NCBI GenBank assembly: GCA_027485695.1
Contig: JAIXQO010000009.1
Location: 160,720-224,719 of the forward strand
DNA: 64,000 nt
Direction of reading: 5' to 3'
From: Pseudomonadota bacterium
Lineage (GTDB): Bacteria > Bdellovibrionota > UBA1018
Notes under the pieces: generated by a model
Told to the model about the DNA's origin: nothing
Database searches by the model: none
The model's input: only the letters and a program-made list of their open reading frames with translations
Program-made: the position numbers and the translations under genes
Shown here: one piece after another, positions 16,734 to 24,797 of the stretch
Layout: each line of letters opens with the position of its first letter
How positions within the stretch are numbered: position 1 is the stretch's first letter

Positions 16734-17440
16734 AACCGCGCGAGCCCCCAGAAACAAAACGCGTTGAGCAGGTGCCAAGCCGCATGTCCCGAAAGGAAAT
16801 GATTTTCCGGATCGCAGACGAACCGCTGGAAATCGAGCTGCCAGGCAACGAACGCCACTGCGAACACTCCGAGCGTCGCCTTGAACCAGAAATAGGATTT
16901 TCCTCGCTCAATTCCTTTGAGGTGGATTCTGAGTTCAAGAAACAACGCCAACAAGACCTCCACCGCGAAAACAGCGATTCGTGCTTCGCCTTTGAGAAGC
17001 AAAAGCGCTAACAAACCGCCCAGAACCATGACGAGAAACACGGTCCAGGTCTGTAGGGTGCTTGAGCGGGACGGACTCAGTCGACGTAAGTTTAATAGCA
17101 TCAAGAGAGCAGCCAAGAAATTCATCGTGGCCATGTCCAGGGTCTCAGCCACGTAGATATGAGAGGCGTGATAGAACGTGGAAGAAACGCCCACGCCCAG
17201 CGCGATCCAACCGAAGGCGCGAAGTTCAAATCGGCTCGATTTCCAGTATTTCCTTAGGATCAATAATCCCACGATAAAATAGAGAATATTACTCCATGTT
17301 TCTGCAGGACTCACCACCCAGCCGCATACCGGCGCTTCGCAGAATAGAAGCGTACCTGGACGAAATCCCGACCAAGGACAAGAGCTCGCTTCACCGGAAA
17401 CCGTTGCTAAAAATTGAACTGCATTGAGGAAATCTTCCAT
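16649..17440 (-). CDS. Ceramidase-like integral membrane hydrolase (CREST superfamily)
   Basis: 263 residues with about seven hydrophobic segments. The pattern fits the alkaline ceramidase family: CEAPVCG near residue 34, PAETWSNILYFIVG after it, GVGVSSTFYHASH (Ser and His of the metal site), a following Asp (ETLDMATMN) and the late motif SGHAAWHLLNAF with two His. These His/Asp/Ser residues bind zinc in CREST enzymes, which hydrolyse amide bonds of membrane lipids. It lies seven bases downstream of rlmC, apparently co-transcribed. The C-terminal ~28 codons overlap the diguanylate cyclase gene. Ceramide as substrate is not established for bacterial members. Confidence 0.72.
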   Translation of the reverse strand: MEDFLNAVQFLATVSGEASSCPWSGFRPGTLLFCEAPVCGWVVSPAETWSNILYFIVGLLILRKYWKSSRFELRAFGWIALGVGVSSTFYHASHIYVAETLDMATMNFLAALLMLLNLRRLSPSRSSTLQTWTVFLVMVLGGLLALLLLKGEARIAVFAVEVLLALFLELRIHLKGIERGKSYFWFKATLGVFAVAFVAWQLDFQRFVCDPENHFLSGHAAWHLLNAFCFWGLARFYEGRLSFGGTGADPKSVTRSRPSLFEK

Positions 17441-17447
17441 TCCGGCG

Positions 17448-18611
17448 TTATCTCACGGAATCCGCTCGACGCTCAAGTTCGACGAGAATCTCGAAATGTT
17501 CCGTATGAGGAAAAAGATCAAAGATTCGCGCCCTTCGAATCTGGTAGAGATCCTGAAGCTGCTCGAGATCCCTAGCCAGACTCTCGACCGAGCAACTGGA
17601 GTAGAAAAAACGTCTGGGATGAATCTGCCGGATCGTGTCCACACCACGACCAATCCCGCGCCGCGGCGGATTGACAAGCACGAGATCGGGATTGAACTTC
17701 TGAGCTTCATCCAAAATCTGAGTCGCATCACGAGCGATGAAACGCAGATGCGTGTCACCCCTCTCCATTGCCGTCGAATTTGCAACCCGGACCGCGTCTT
17801 CGTTGATTTCTATACCCAGTATAGAATTCGCCGATTTTGAGGCGAAAAAGCTAAAAGCGCCCTGACCGCAATAGAGCTCGAGCATACGCTCAGCACTCTG
17901 ATCGGCTATCCAACTCGCCGCGGTTTCATAGAGGGCGCAAGCGAGAACCGCATTCGTTTGCACGAATGCCTGAGGCGCGAGTTTTAATTCAACTGAGCCT
18001 AAACGATGACGGATCGATGTTCGCTCGGTCATGATGATCTCTTGCTCACCTTCGAGAATCGCATGAGAGATCGGTTGAATGTTCGCAGACACGCAGACCA
18101 AAAAAGGAAATCGAGACTGAAGCTCAGGAAGCGCTTTGCGCAGTCTCGAAACACACTCTTGAGAACGGAGCACAAACCGCAGATACATCTCGTCTGAAGC
18201 AGGAGAATAAAACGCGATCACACCTTTGAGCTCGCCCGCTCGCGTCGCGATCCGATAAGGCGTCAATCGATACTTCCGAATCAACTCCGGCATCACCTGA
18301 ATGACCTCGTTGATTTTCGGGTGATGGATCGGACACTCGAGGAGTTCTCTCCCCTCATCCAAATCGGAATCACCCAAAAGCCCGACTACCGGTTCAGACT
18401 CCGTGCCAGTCACCGAAAGTTTTGCGCGATTACGAAACGCTTGAGGCACCGATCGAGCCGGCTCTAAGAGTGGGAACTCGCCCATCTCCTTCAATCGCTC
18501 CCGCAAGATGAGGGTCTTTTTGGTGAGCTGTTCGTCTATACCCAGCTCTAGCCAATCACACGAGCGGCAGGTCGACTGGTTATAGTAGTGGCAAAATGTT
18601 TGGGAACTCAC
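17448..18611 (-). CDS. rlmC: 23S rRNA (uracil-747 C5)-methyltransferase RlmC
   Basis: SAM-dependent RNA methyltransferase of the TrmA/RumA family. Residues 7-18 (CHYYNQSTCRSC) carry three of the iron-sulfur cysteines with the RlmC-specific spacing; the fourth is in ECPIHHPKI. Further RlmC-like stretches are FRNRAKLSVTG, ISARVNIQP-like VCVSANIQPISHAILEGE, QAFVQTNAVLA, the SAM motif MLELYCGQGAFSFFA, LVNPPRRGIG, the catalytic Cys in FFYSSCSVESLARD, and the ending FDLFPHTEHFEILVEL. Lack of a TRAM domain and the 387-residue length favour RlmC over RlmD. The start codon is GTG. It is the first gene of a short operon with the ceramidase-like gene. Confidence 0.9.
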   Translation of the reverse strand: MSSQTFCHYYNQSTCRSCDWLELGIDEQLTKKTLILRERLKEMGEFPLLEPARSVPQAFRNRAKLSVTGTESEPVVGLLGDSDLDEGRELLECPIHHPKINEVIQVMPELIRKYRLTPYRIATRAGELKGVIAFYSPASDEMYLRFVLRSQECVSRLRKALPELQSRFPFLVCVSANIQPISHAILEGEQEIIMTERTSIRHRLGSVELKLAPQAFVQTNAVLACALYETAASWIADQSAERMLELYCGQGAFSFFASKSANSILGIEINEDAVRVANSTAMERGDTHLRFIARDATQILDEAQKFNPDLVLVNPPRRGIGRGVDTIRQIHPRRFFYSSCSVESLARDLEQLQDLYQIRRARIFDLFPHTEHFEILVELERRADSVR

Positions 18612-18655
18612 CTGAGCAATCTATCAGATCGCTTGGAAAAATGGGATAGCCGTCG

Positions 18656-19957
18656 TTAGTCGGTTTTTTTCCACAAAATTGAACCCGCACGAACGGTCGC
18701 CGTATGATCGGTCTCCGCAACCGCACCTTCTTGAATCAGGTCTCGCTTCGCCCAGCCTCGTTGCTGCTCGATTGCGGCGACTCGCGAGGTGAGCGTCGCC
18801 AGATACGCCTCTCGCCACTCATGAATCTGCTGACGTCCTTGTCCTCGGGCGTTTCGAGCGTTGTAGTAGCGACAGAAATCCGGATGCGAAACCGCTTCGG
18901 CAAAAGATTCCATCGACCGCCACGCCGAATCCCTCGGGCTCTCATTCGGGCTGGTATCTCCATGCAGATTGAACACCATCCACATCAACGCGCCCCCCAT
19001 CGAACTAGCACTCGGCATTCCCACCAAAGAGAGTGCGTCGCCTCTCAAAGAGGAGAAATTCAGTAGCGCCCCTAAGTGTTGCCGAGCGACCGACTCACCG
19101 ACCTCGGTGACTACCGCGTCCATGATCTGCTTCTTGAAAGCTTGATCGATCGCTCCCGTCAATGCGCCCATGACCTTGGATTGTCCGTATTTCTTGGCGT
19201 ACTTCCAAAATAATTCGTTGGCGTCGATTTTTTTCGCAGGCTCACCATCCACCGCATATTCGACCATCAGATCCAGCGCAGGAACGAGCGCTCCGGTTTG
19301 ATCCGCTCCAAAACTATTCGTCAAATGTTCCGATAGATGTCGTTTTACAACGACGAGTGCTTTTTTCAGTACGATTTTTTTGACTGCCTCATTGCGAATC
19401 TGAGATTCACTTTTTCCATTTTTGGGCGCTGGGCAACGAGTCGTCTCGCATTGTTTGCGCAATTTGATTTCACCGAGCATCCAAACGGCATCATCGGAAG
19501 TGCGTTTTTTTGCATTTTCGGCGAATATTTGGGCGCCTCGCCCGGCTGCGGCTTGCTGCGAACGAATGATCTCGGAGCGTGATCCCGCTCCAGAGAAAAT
19601 CTCTTGGCCGAGAAGTGCGAGTGACTCCGCTGCCGAAGTCGTCTTCGTACTCAGCGCTCTGATTTGTTTTTCCGTGTGCCTGAGGAAATCGACGCATTCC
19701 TGCGACTGTCCGCGGTCAAATTGGGCGAAGTATCTTTCGTCGATTTTCGCCGAACAGGCGCTGTAAGTTCGATTCTTCTCCAAGAGTGAGGCTTGTTTCG
19801 TCAGCTTTTTGCAAACATGGTACTGTTCGGCCCAATTCTCCTCGGGTTCGTCGGTCGCAAACGACGAAACGGAAACGAGCGTAGCCCCGAATAACAAGGA
19901 CCAACCACCTGCGCCCCATTTTTGCGTGAAACCTCGAAAAATCTGCACCACTTCCAT
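18656..19957 (-). CDS. Exported protein of unknown function
   Basis: 433 residues. An N-terminal hydrophobic stretch after a short basic leader (GGWSLLFGATLVSVSSFA) is a signal peptide. The mature part is helical and Lys/Glu/Ala-rich, with six cysteines mostly in the first half (YHVCKK, YSACSA, ECVDF, KQCETTRCPAP). GMPSASSMGGALMWMVFN near residue 320 is the only other hydrophobic patch. No family recognised. It stands alone; an inverted repeat TATTAC-6-GTAATA (20035-20052) lies upstream. Confidence 0.62.
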   Translation of the reverse strand: MEVVQIFRGFTQKWGAGGWSLLFGATLVSVSSFATDEPEENWAEQYHVCKKLTKQASLLEKNRTYSACSAKIDERYFAQFDRGQSQECVDFLRHTEKQIRALSTKTTSAAESLALLGQEIFSGAGSRSEIIRSQQAAAGRGAQIFAENAKKRTSDDAVWMLGEIKLRKQCETTRCPAPKNGKSESQIRNEAVKKIVLKKALVVVKRHLSEHLTNSFGADQTGALVPALDLMVEYAVDGEPAKKIDANELFWKYAKKYGQSKVMGALTGAIDQAFKKQIMDAVVTEVGESVARQHLGALLNFSSLRGDALSLVGMPSASSMGGALMWMVFNLHGDTSPNESPRDSAWRSMESFAEAVSHPDFCRYYNARNARGQGRQQIHEWREAYLATLTSRVAAIEQQRGWAKRDLIQEGAVAETDHTATVRAGSILWKKTD

Positions 19958-20056
19958 CGTATAACGTCCGGAACCTTCGGATGAGAGGACGCGCGTGACA
20001 CACTTGCCCCAGCTCGCATTAACAGCCAGCTATTTATTACATTGTAGTAATAGAGA

Positions 20057-20545
20057 CTAGTGGCCCTTGGTCTTGAACCCCGCCGAGACAAACTCAGCAC
20101 GTATCGCGTCCCGGTGATCCCCCTGGATTTCAATCACTCCAAACTGGGTCTCGCGACGATGGGTGCCACCCGAACCACATCGTTTTTTTAAGCGAGTGGT
20201 CCATTCTTTTAAAAAAACTTCATTCAACGGCAACTCGTCGACGACGGTCACGGTTTTTCCGCCTCTTCCGTTTTTCTCAAGCCTGAGTCGCGCGGGGCCT
20301 TTCCAGATTGAAATATCGGAGTCCACCGGACAACTGCACGCAGCCAATAGTTCTCGGCAGCGTTCACATTTCTTCTGAAGCGCGGGATCGGTTGAATAGA
20401 CGAGTTTTCCGTCGCCGCCGGCCCGAGCAGGCGCTTGCGGGGTTCTGCTGGAGGCCGTCGGCGAGATCGAGAATCGTTCGGCTAGCGCTGCCCCTAAGGT
20501 CCCCAGTCCGGACCGCGGAGAATCTTTCTTTTTCGAGTCGCTCAT
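20057..20545 (-). CDS. SUI1/eIF1-type translation factor (YciH family)
   Basis: 162 residues. A disordered N-terminus of ~45 residues is followed by VYSTDPA, a small cysteine cluster (KKCERCRELLAACSC) that is extra relative to E. coli YciH, and the SUI1 domain at ~80-160. That domain reads LRLEKNGRGGKTVTVVDELP, KRCGSGGTHRR and FGVIEIQGDHRDAIRAEF, all typical. Homologues bind the small ribosomal subunit and affect start-codon selection; the bacterial role is not well defined. It is divergent from tgt across only 45 bases. The four-cysteine cluster may bind zinc. Confidence 0.88.
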   Translation of the reverse strand: MSDSKKKDSPRSGLGTLGAALAERFSISPTASSRTPQAPARAGGDGKLVYSTDPALQKKCERCRELLAACSCPVDSDISIWKGPARLRLEKNGRGGKTVTVVDELPLNEVFLKEWTTRLKKRCGSGGTHRRETQFGVIEIQGDHRDAIRAEFVSAGFKTKGH

Positions 20546-20590
20546 AGATCGATCATTTCCCTGAAACCTGATAGTCTGCTGGCTCTCAAC

Positions 20591-21784
20591 ATGGCACGCC
20601 TCGGATTTGAACTACAGAAAAAATCGAGCCATTCGCAAGCACGAGCTGCGCGTTTCACCACCCTGCATGGCCCGGTTGAGACGCCGATTTTTATGCCCGT
20701 CGGCACGCAGGCAACGGTCAAGAGCCAGACTGTGGAATCCCTCAAACAGGTCGGTTCAAACGTGCTTCTCGCGAACACCTACCACCTTCTCCTCCGTCCC
20801 GGACCAGAGGTATTTCGCAAGTTTGGTGGCATCCACCGTTTCATGAACTGGGATCGCCCGGTACTGACGGACTCGGGTGGTTTTCAAATTTTCTCGCTCC
20901 CGCACTCTCGCCGCATGAACGAAGATGGCGCTAAATTCCAAAGTTACGTCGACGGAAAAATGCACCTGCTCTCTCCCGAAGTGAGCATCGACATGCAAAA
21001 AGCCATCGGCAGCGACATCATGATGGTACTCGATCAATGTATTCCCTCAACCGCCGAGCGTCGTGAAGCAGAGTCCGCGATGCACCTCACGCACCGTTGG
21101 GCCAAGCGCAGCCTGGACGCCCGCGGCGATTCCCCTCAGTCGATGTTTGGAATCGTGCAAGGCGCCTGTTTCGAAGACCTCCGCAAGATCAGCGCCGAAG
21201 CGATCACCTCGCTCCCGTTCGACGGATTCGCGATCGGCGGTCTTGCCGTCGGCGAAGGCAAGAACCAGCGCGAGGATTTCACGGAACTGACTGCAAAACT
21301 CCTCCCTGAAAACCTTCCACGATACCTCATGGGCGTCGGGACGCCGATCGACCTCCTCGAAGCCGTCCATCGGGGCGTGGACATGTTTGATTGCATTCTG
21401 CCATCGCAACTCGCCCAGCGCGGCGTCGCATTCACGAGCGAAGGTAAACTCCAACTCCGCCGAACGGTTTATAAGTTCTCAGAAGAAAAACTCGATCCAG
21501 CCTGCGATTGTCAGACTTGCCAGATCTACACGCGTGCGTACTTGCACCACCTGCACAAGTCAGAAGAAGTCTTGGGCTGGCATCTGATCGCGCTCCACAA
21601 TTTGACATTCTACCATCGCTTGATGCGGGAGATGCGGGAGAGCATCTTGGAGGATCGTTTTGATTCGTATTACCGAGTGAAACGCCAAGAACTCGTCCGC
21701 TCGGACGAGAAGAATCCCGTAGTCGTCTCCAAGAAATCAAAGAAAAATCGAACTCCCGTGACCGCCGAGACTAATGAAGTTTGA
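20591..21784 (+). CDS. tgt: Queuine tRNA-ribosyltransferase (tRNA-guanine transglycosylase)
   Basis: Exchanges guanine-34 of GUN-anticodon tRNAs for preQ1 in queuosine synthesis. The TIM-barrel motifs are complete: GTQATVKSQTVE, LANTYHLLLRPG, LTDSGGFQIFSL (catalytic/base-binding Asp), MVLDQCIPS, FGIVQGACFEDLR, GFAIGGLAVGEG, YLMGVGTPIDLLEAVHRGVD and the nucleophile Asp in FDCILPSQLAQRG. The zinc site is C-x-C-x2-C (CDCQTC) with a His ~26 residues later (LHN). 397 residues, slightly longer than E. coli because of a charged C-terminal extension. The C-terminus overlaps mltD by 14 bases. No other queuosine genes lie in the window. Confidence 0.96.
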   Translation: MARLGFELQKKSSHSQARAARFTTLHGPVETPIFMPVGTQATVKSQTVESLKQVGSNVLLANTYHLLLRPGPEVFRKFGGIHRFMNWDRPVLTDSGGFQIFSLPHSRRMNEDGAKFQSYVDGKMHLLSPEVSIDMQKAIGSDIMMVLDQCIPSTAERREAESAMHLTHRWAKRSLDARGDSPQSMFGIVQGACFEDLRKISAEAITSLPFDGFAIGGLAVGEGKNQREDFTELTAKLLPENLPRYLMGVGTPIDLLEAVHRGVDMFDCILPSQLAQRGVAFTSEGKLQLRRTVYKFSEEKLDPACDCQTCQIYTRAYLHHLHKSEEVLGWHLIALHNLTFYHRLMREMRESILEDRFDSYYRVKRQELVRSDEKNPVVVSKKSKKNRTPVTAETNEV

Positions 21785-23135
21785 GTCGCTGGCCCGCGTA
21801 GATCTTGGACGAACTCAGGGCATTGAGGCGCTTGAGCTTGCCGATCGAAGTATTGTAACGAGTCGCGATGTCGGAGAGACCCTCGCCGTTTTTCACCCGG
21901 TGGAATTTTACGTTTGGCATTGAATCCGTAGCCGTTAACCGGCTTGAACGCGTGGTGACGATTTTTTGTTTTACCACCGGTTTTACGGCGGCAATCGTAC
22001 GAACCCGAATGCGGAGTTGAGGAAGATCCTTGCGAATGAATGCGACCTTGGCGAAATCTGGCCGTGGGACCCAGATCGAATAGTTTGATACTTGTGGAGG
22101 AGTCATCGCGCGAATTAAATGCGGGTTCACTTGACGAAGCATCTCATACGAAACACCGCTCTTGGATGCGATGTCATACAACCGAACGCCGCCAGGGACT
22201 TCGACGGCTTCGACTTCGGGGTGTGGACGGACCCGAGGAACTTGAAATCCGTACTTTTCAGGATTGCGGCCAATGATCACGGCAGCGAGGAATTTCGGAA
22301 CATAGTGACGAGTCTCCTCCGGAAGCGCTCGGTTCTCGACGAGCTCCCAAAAATCGCGCGAACCCCCGTTCAAAATCGCACTTAAGATGCGACCTTCGCC
22401 GGAATTGTAAGCAGCTAGCGCCAGATACCAGGACTGAAACGCCGCATGGAGCCGCTTGAGATAAGTCGCTGCCGCCTGCGTCGAATGTAGGATATCCCGT
22501 CTTTCGTCGACGTAAGCATTCTGCATGAGCCCGTAACGATCGCCCGTTCCCCGAATGAACTGCCATGCGCCGACCGCGGACGCATGTGAACGAGCATTGA
22601 GTGAAAATCCGCTTTCGATCATCGCCAAGTAGTAGAGATCCGAGGGAACATCATTATCTCTGAGAATTTTCGCGATCGCCGGACGATAGGTTGCTCCACG
22701 ATCGATAAAACGCTGAAAACGCTCGCGGTCTCGAACTGTAAAATAGTTAATCCACTCTTTGACCCGTTCATTGGTCTCAATAGGAATTTCCACGTGGTTT
22801 TTCTTACGTGAGACCGGAACAGGCTCCATCACAGCGTCAGTCTTCAGAATCTCAGATTCGATCTGCGCAGTCGTTTCCGCCGGCGTAACGGCTTGAGCTA
22901 CACGTCGCCCCAATTCCGCACGTGAACTATTTTTCGAACTGCTCGCAACTCGTGTTTCAGCGGGACTGGACGAGGAACGAGATTCCGCCGCCGAGGACTC
23001 GGCACGAATCGGACGGTCGGTGGGTCGTCGAGCCGCCGTCTGAGTCGAAGCGCACGCCGAAAAAGCGAGCCCCACCGCCGACAGCGAAATTCCCATGAGC
23101 CAACGATCCACGTATGGGTTGCGAAATCTCATCAT
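21771..23135 (-). CDS. mltD: MltD-like membrane-bound lytic murein transglycosylase
   Basis: Lipoprotein: the signal ends with the lipobox LAFSAC near residue 27. A Ser/Arg-rich low-complexity linker (residues ~35-75) leads to the SLT domain at ~110-290, with catalytic Glu174 in LAMIESGFSLNARSHASAVG, then WQFIRGTGDRYGL and ALAAYNSGEGRI. VEVPGGVRLYDIASKSGVSY (~310-330) is a divergent LysM-like unit and the C-terminal 45 residues (GEGLSDIATRYNTSIGKLKR) are a clear LysM peptidoglycan-binding domain. It cleaves glycan strands to 1,6-anhydro products at the outer membrane. Convergent with tgt. Confidence 0.92.
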   Translation of the reverse strand: MMRFRNPYVDRWLMGISLSAVGLAFSACASTQTAARRPTDRPIRAESSAAESRSSSSPAETRVASSSKNSSRAELGRRVAQAVTPAETTAQIESEILKTDAVMEPVPVSRKKNHVEIPIETNERVKEWINYFTVRDRERFQRFIDRGATYRPAIAKILRDNDVPSDLYYLAMIESGFSLNARSHASAVGAWQFIRGTGDRYGLMQNAYVDERRDILHSTQAAATYLKRLHAAFQSWYLALAAYNSGEGRILSAILNGGSRDFWELVENRALPEETRHYVPKFLAAVIIGRNPEKYGFQVPRVRPHPEVEAVEVPGGVRLYDIASKSGVSYEMLRQVNPHLIRAMTPPQVSNYSIWVPRPDFAKVAFIRKDLPQLRIRVRTIAAVKPVVKQKIVTTRSSRLTATDSMPNVKFHRVKNGEGLSDIATRYNTSIGKLKRLNALSSSKIYAGQRLKLH

Positions 23136-23376
23136 CCTTGAAGAGCTCCTGAATTCTTTTGTCCGTGAAAATTCTAGTTCCGCGTTCGACGAATCGTTGA
23201 ACGATCATCGACGGAGTGGACATCCTTGAATTTTCATCGATTTGATCAGATGCGGTCAAATAAAAAGGATTTCATTGTCGCATGCAAAACGAACGGGAAT
23301 CCGTGAGGAATTTTGACTCATCTAGAAACACAGGAATCGAACAGGCTGACAGAAAACTGCCGCACCCTCTATTCGA

Positions 23377-24519
23377 CTACGAGTTCTTATCTGCCAAGAA
23401 CAGATGGACTGAATAGATTTCGAGCTGACGAGCATGTTTGTAGAAGAGCCAGGGCAAATGCGAGATGCGCTCGCGAATTTCCAGGCCCGCATTTTCATAC
23501 AGACGCTCTACCGCCGTCGCCGAATCTTTGACAGATTTCGGCAGCGACTCCCGAAGCCTCGCGGAAACCGCCTCACTCCAAACATAGGGACAGCTCTGAG
23601 CAACCACGCCACCGGGAACCACGAGCTGCGCCTGCAACTCCGGCAAACGGGCTGGATCATCCATCATGTCGATCGCATTCAGCGCAACCGACGCATCGTA
23701 AGATTCAGGAGCAAGTGGCAAACTCTCGATGTCCCCCACGACGAAATCGATTCTCCCATCAAATAACGGCGGCGCCGGAATGCGCACTTCTCGACTGACC
23801 GAGCCGGCAATCAAATCTGCCGGAACGCGAATCGGTCGATCATAAGGGAGTCCCAGCGACAGGTGCCGAGCCAGTGCGATACTCGCAAACGAGCTATCTA
23901 CTCCGAGGTAGGTACGAATGAATGGACTCAAGCGCAAGGCAAGCCCCCCCACTCCGCACCCGAGCTCGACAACGGACTCGATCTTCTGCTTTTTTGAGCG
24001 TGAAACAAGCCAATCCGTCATCTGCGTGAGTGGTCCTCGGTCCCAATAGGATCGAATCAAATCGTCGACGAGCGGACTCGACTCTCCCGCCGCAGGTTTC
24101 CACCAATCGGAGAGCCCGGCAGGATTGCGAGCGCCTATTCCCACGGACAGGTAATGGTTCATCAAATACAGCGCGGTCACGCGCTCGGCTTCGAGATCTT
24201 CCTCGATGTGCTCGCTGCCGATCTCCGCCTTGGCTTGAAGGTAGTCTCGACGAAATGCCTTGGGTATGTCGGAATCGGGAACCAAGCGAGAGATCCCTTT
24301 GACGTGGTGAACGAGGTACGAGCCGACGTCCTCTATCAACACGGCGACTCCGGCCAATATCGGATAGCTCTGATCGCAATCATGGCAAGTCAGTCGTCCG
24401 GATCGTACTTCGATTACACCGGAATCATTTCCATGGGACGGAAGCGAGTGATTCGCATTCAAAGTAACGGATTCCCCGCACGCGGGACAACGCAAACGAT
24501 CAACAGTCGAACTGAGCAT
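23377..24519 (-). CDS. SAM-dependent methyltransferase with N-terminal zinc ribbon
   Basis: 380 residues. Residues 10-55 form a Trm112-like treble-clef: RCPACGE and, ~32 residues later, CHDCDQSYPILAGVAVLIED. The class I methyltransferase fold follows at ~165-330, with motif I VVELGCGVGGLALRL, the acidic loop LGVDSSF, DFVVGDIESLPLAPESYD and post-motif NAIDMMDDPARL. The substrate is not evident; the acceptor could be a small molecule or a protein, since Trm112-like ribbons occur on several methyltransferase families. It stands alone, divergent from the DUF1588-type gene. Confidence 0.8.
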   Translation of the reverse strand: MLSSTVDRLRCPACGESVTLNANHSLPSHGNDSGVIEVRSGRLTCHDCDQSYPILAGVAVLIEDVGSYLVHHVKGISRLVPDSDIPKAFRRDYLQAKAEIGSEHIEEDLEAERVTALYLMNHYLSVGIGARNPAGLSDWWKPAAGESSPLVDDLIRSYWDRGPLTQMTDWLVSRSKKQKIESVVELGCGVGGLALRLSPFIRTYLGVDSSFASIALARHLSLGLPYDRPIRVPADLIAGSVSREVRIPAPPLFDGRIDFVVGDIESLPLAPESYDASVALNAIDMMDDPARLPELQAQLVVPGGVVAQSCPYVWSEAVSARLRESLPKSVKDSATAVERLYENAGLEIRERISHLPWLFYKHARQLEIYSVHLFLADKNS

Positions 24520-24707
24520 GTCAGGATAATGCCTGTATTTCGGCTAAAAATCGAGCATGGAGCAGACAAAAGAGACGAGAATCTGTCGATTCCTTAGACG
24601 AACTGGAATTCCCTGTCGAGGGTCTTTTTATACACATTAGAAATAGTGAATAAATGGTTAAAACTCAGGGTTGAGGGTACCGAATAAAACTAAAGGGGGA
24701 TATCTCG

Positions 24708-24797
24708 ATGCTTCAAGATGAAGCGCGAACCTCCGGAAGTTTTTTGCAAAATGGCTCATTGAGGGGGGCAACCAGTGAACACACCACGGCTTCGTGA
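24708..24797 (+). CDS. Possible 29-residue upstream peptide overlapping the next start
   Basis: AAAGGGGGA stands eight bases before an ATG that opens a 29-codon frame. The frame runs through the GTG start of the next gene (24775) and stops 20 bases inside it. The arrangement is that of a translationally coupled upstream peptide. It has no hydrophobic segment and no recognisable homology, so it may be chance. Confidence 0.22.
   Translation: MLQDEARTSGSFLQNGSLRGATSEHTTAS

Noticed and set aside
23136..23259. 40-residue frame upstream of mltD continuing into another frame of it
   Set aside because: No ribosome-binding site or recognisable motif; the mltD lipoprotein signal sits in the other frame.
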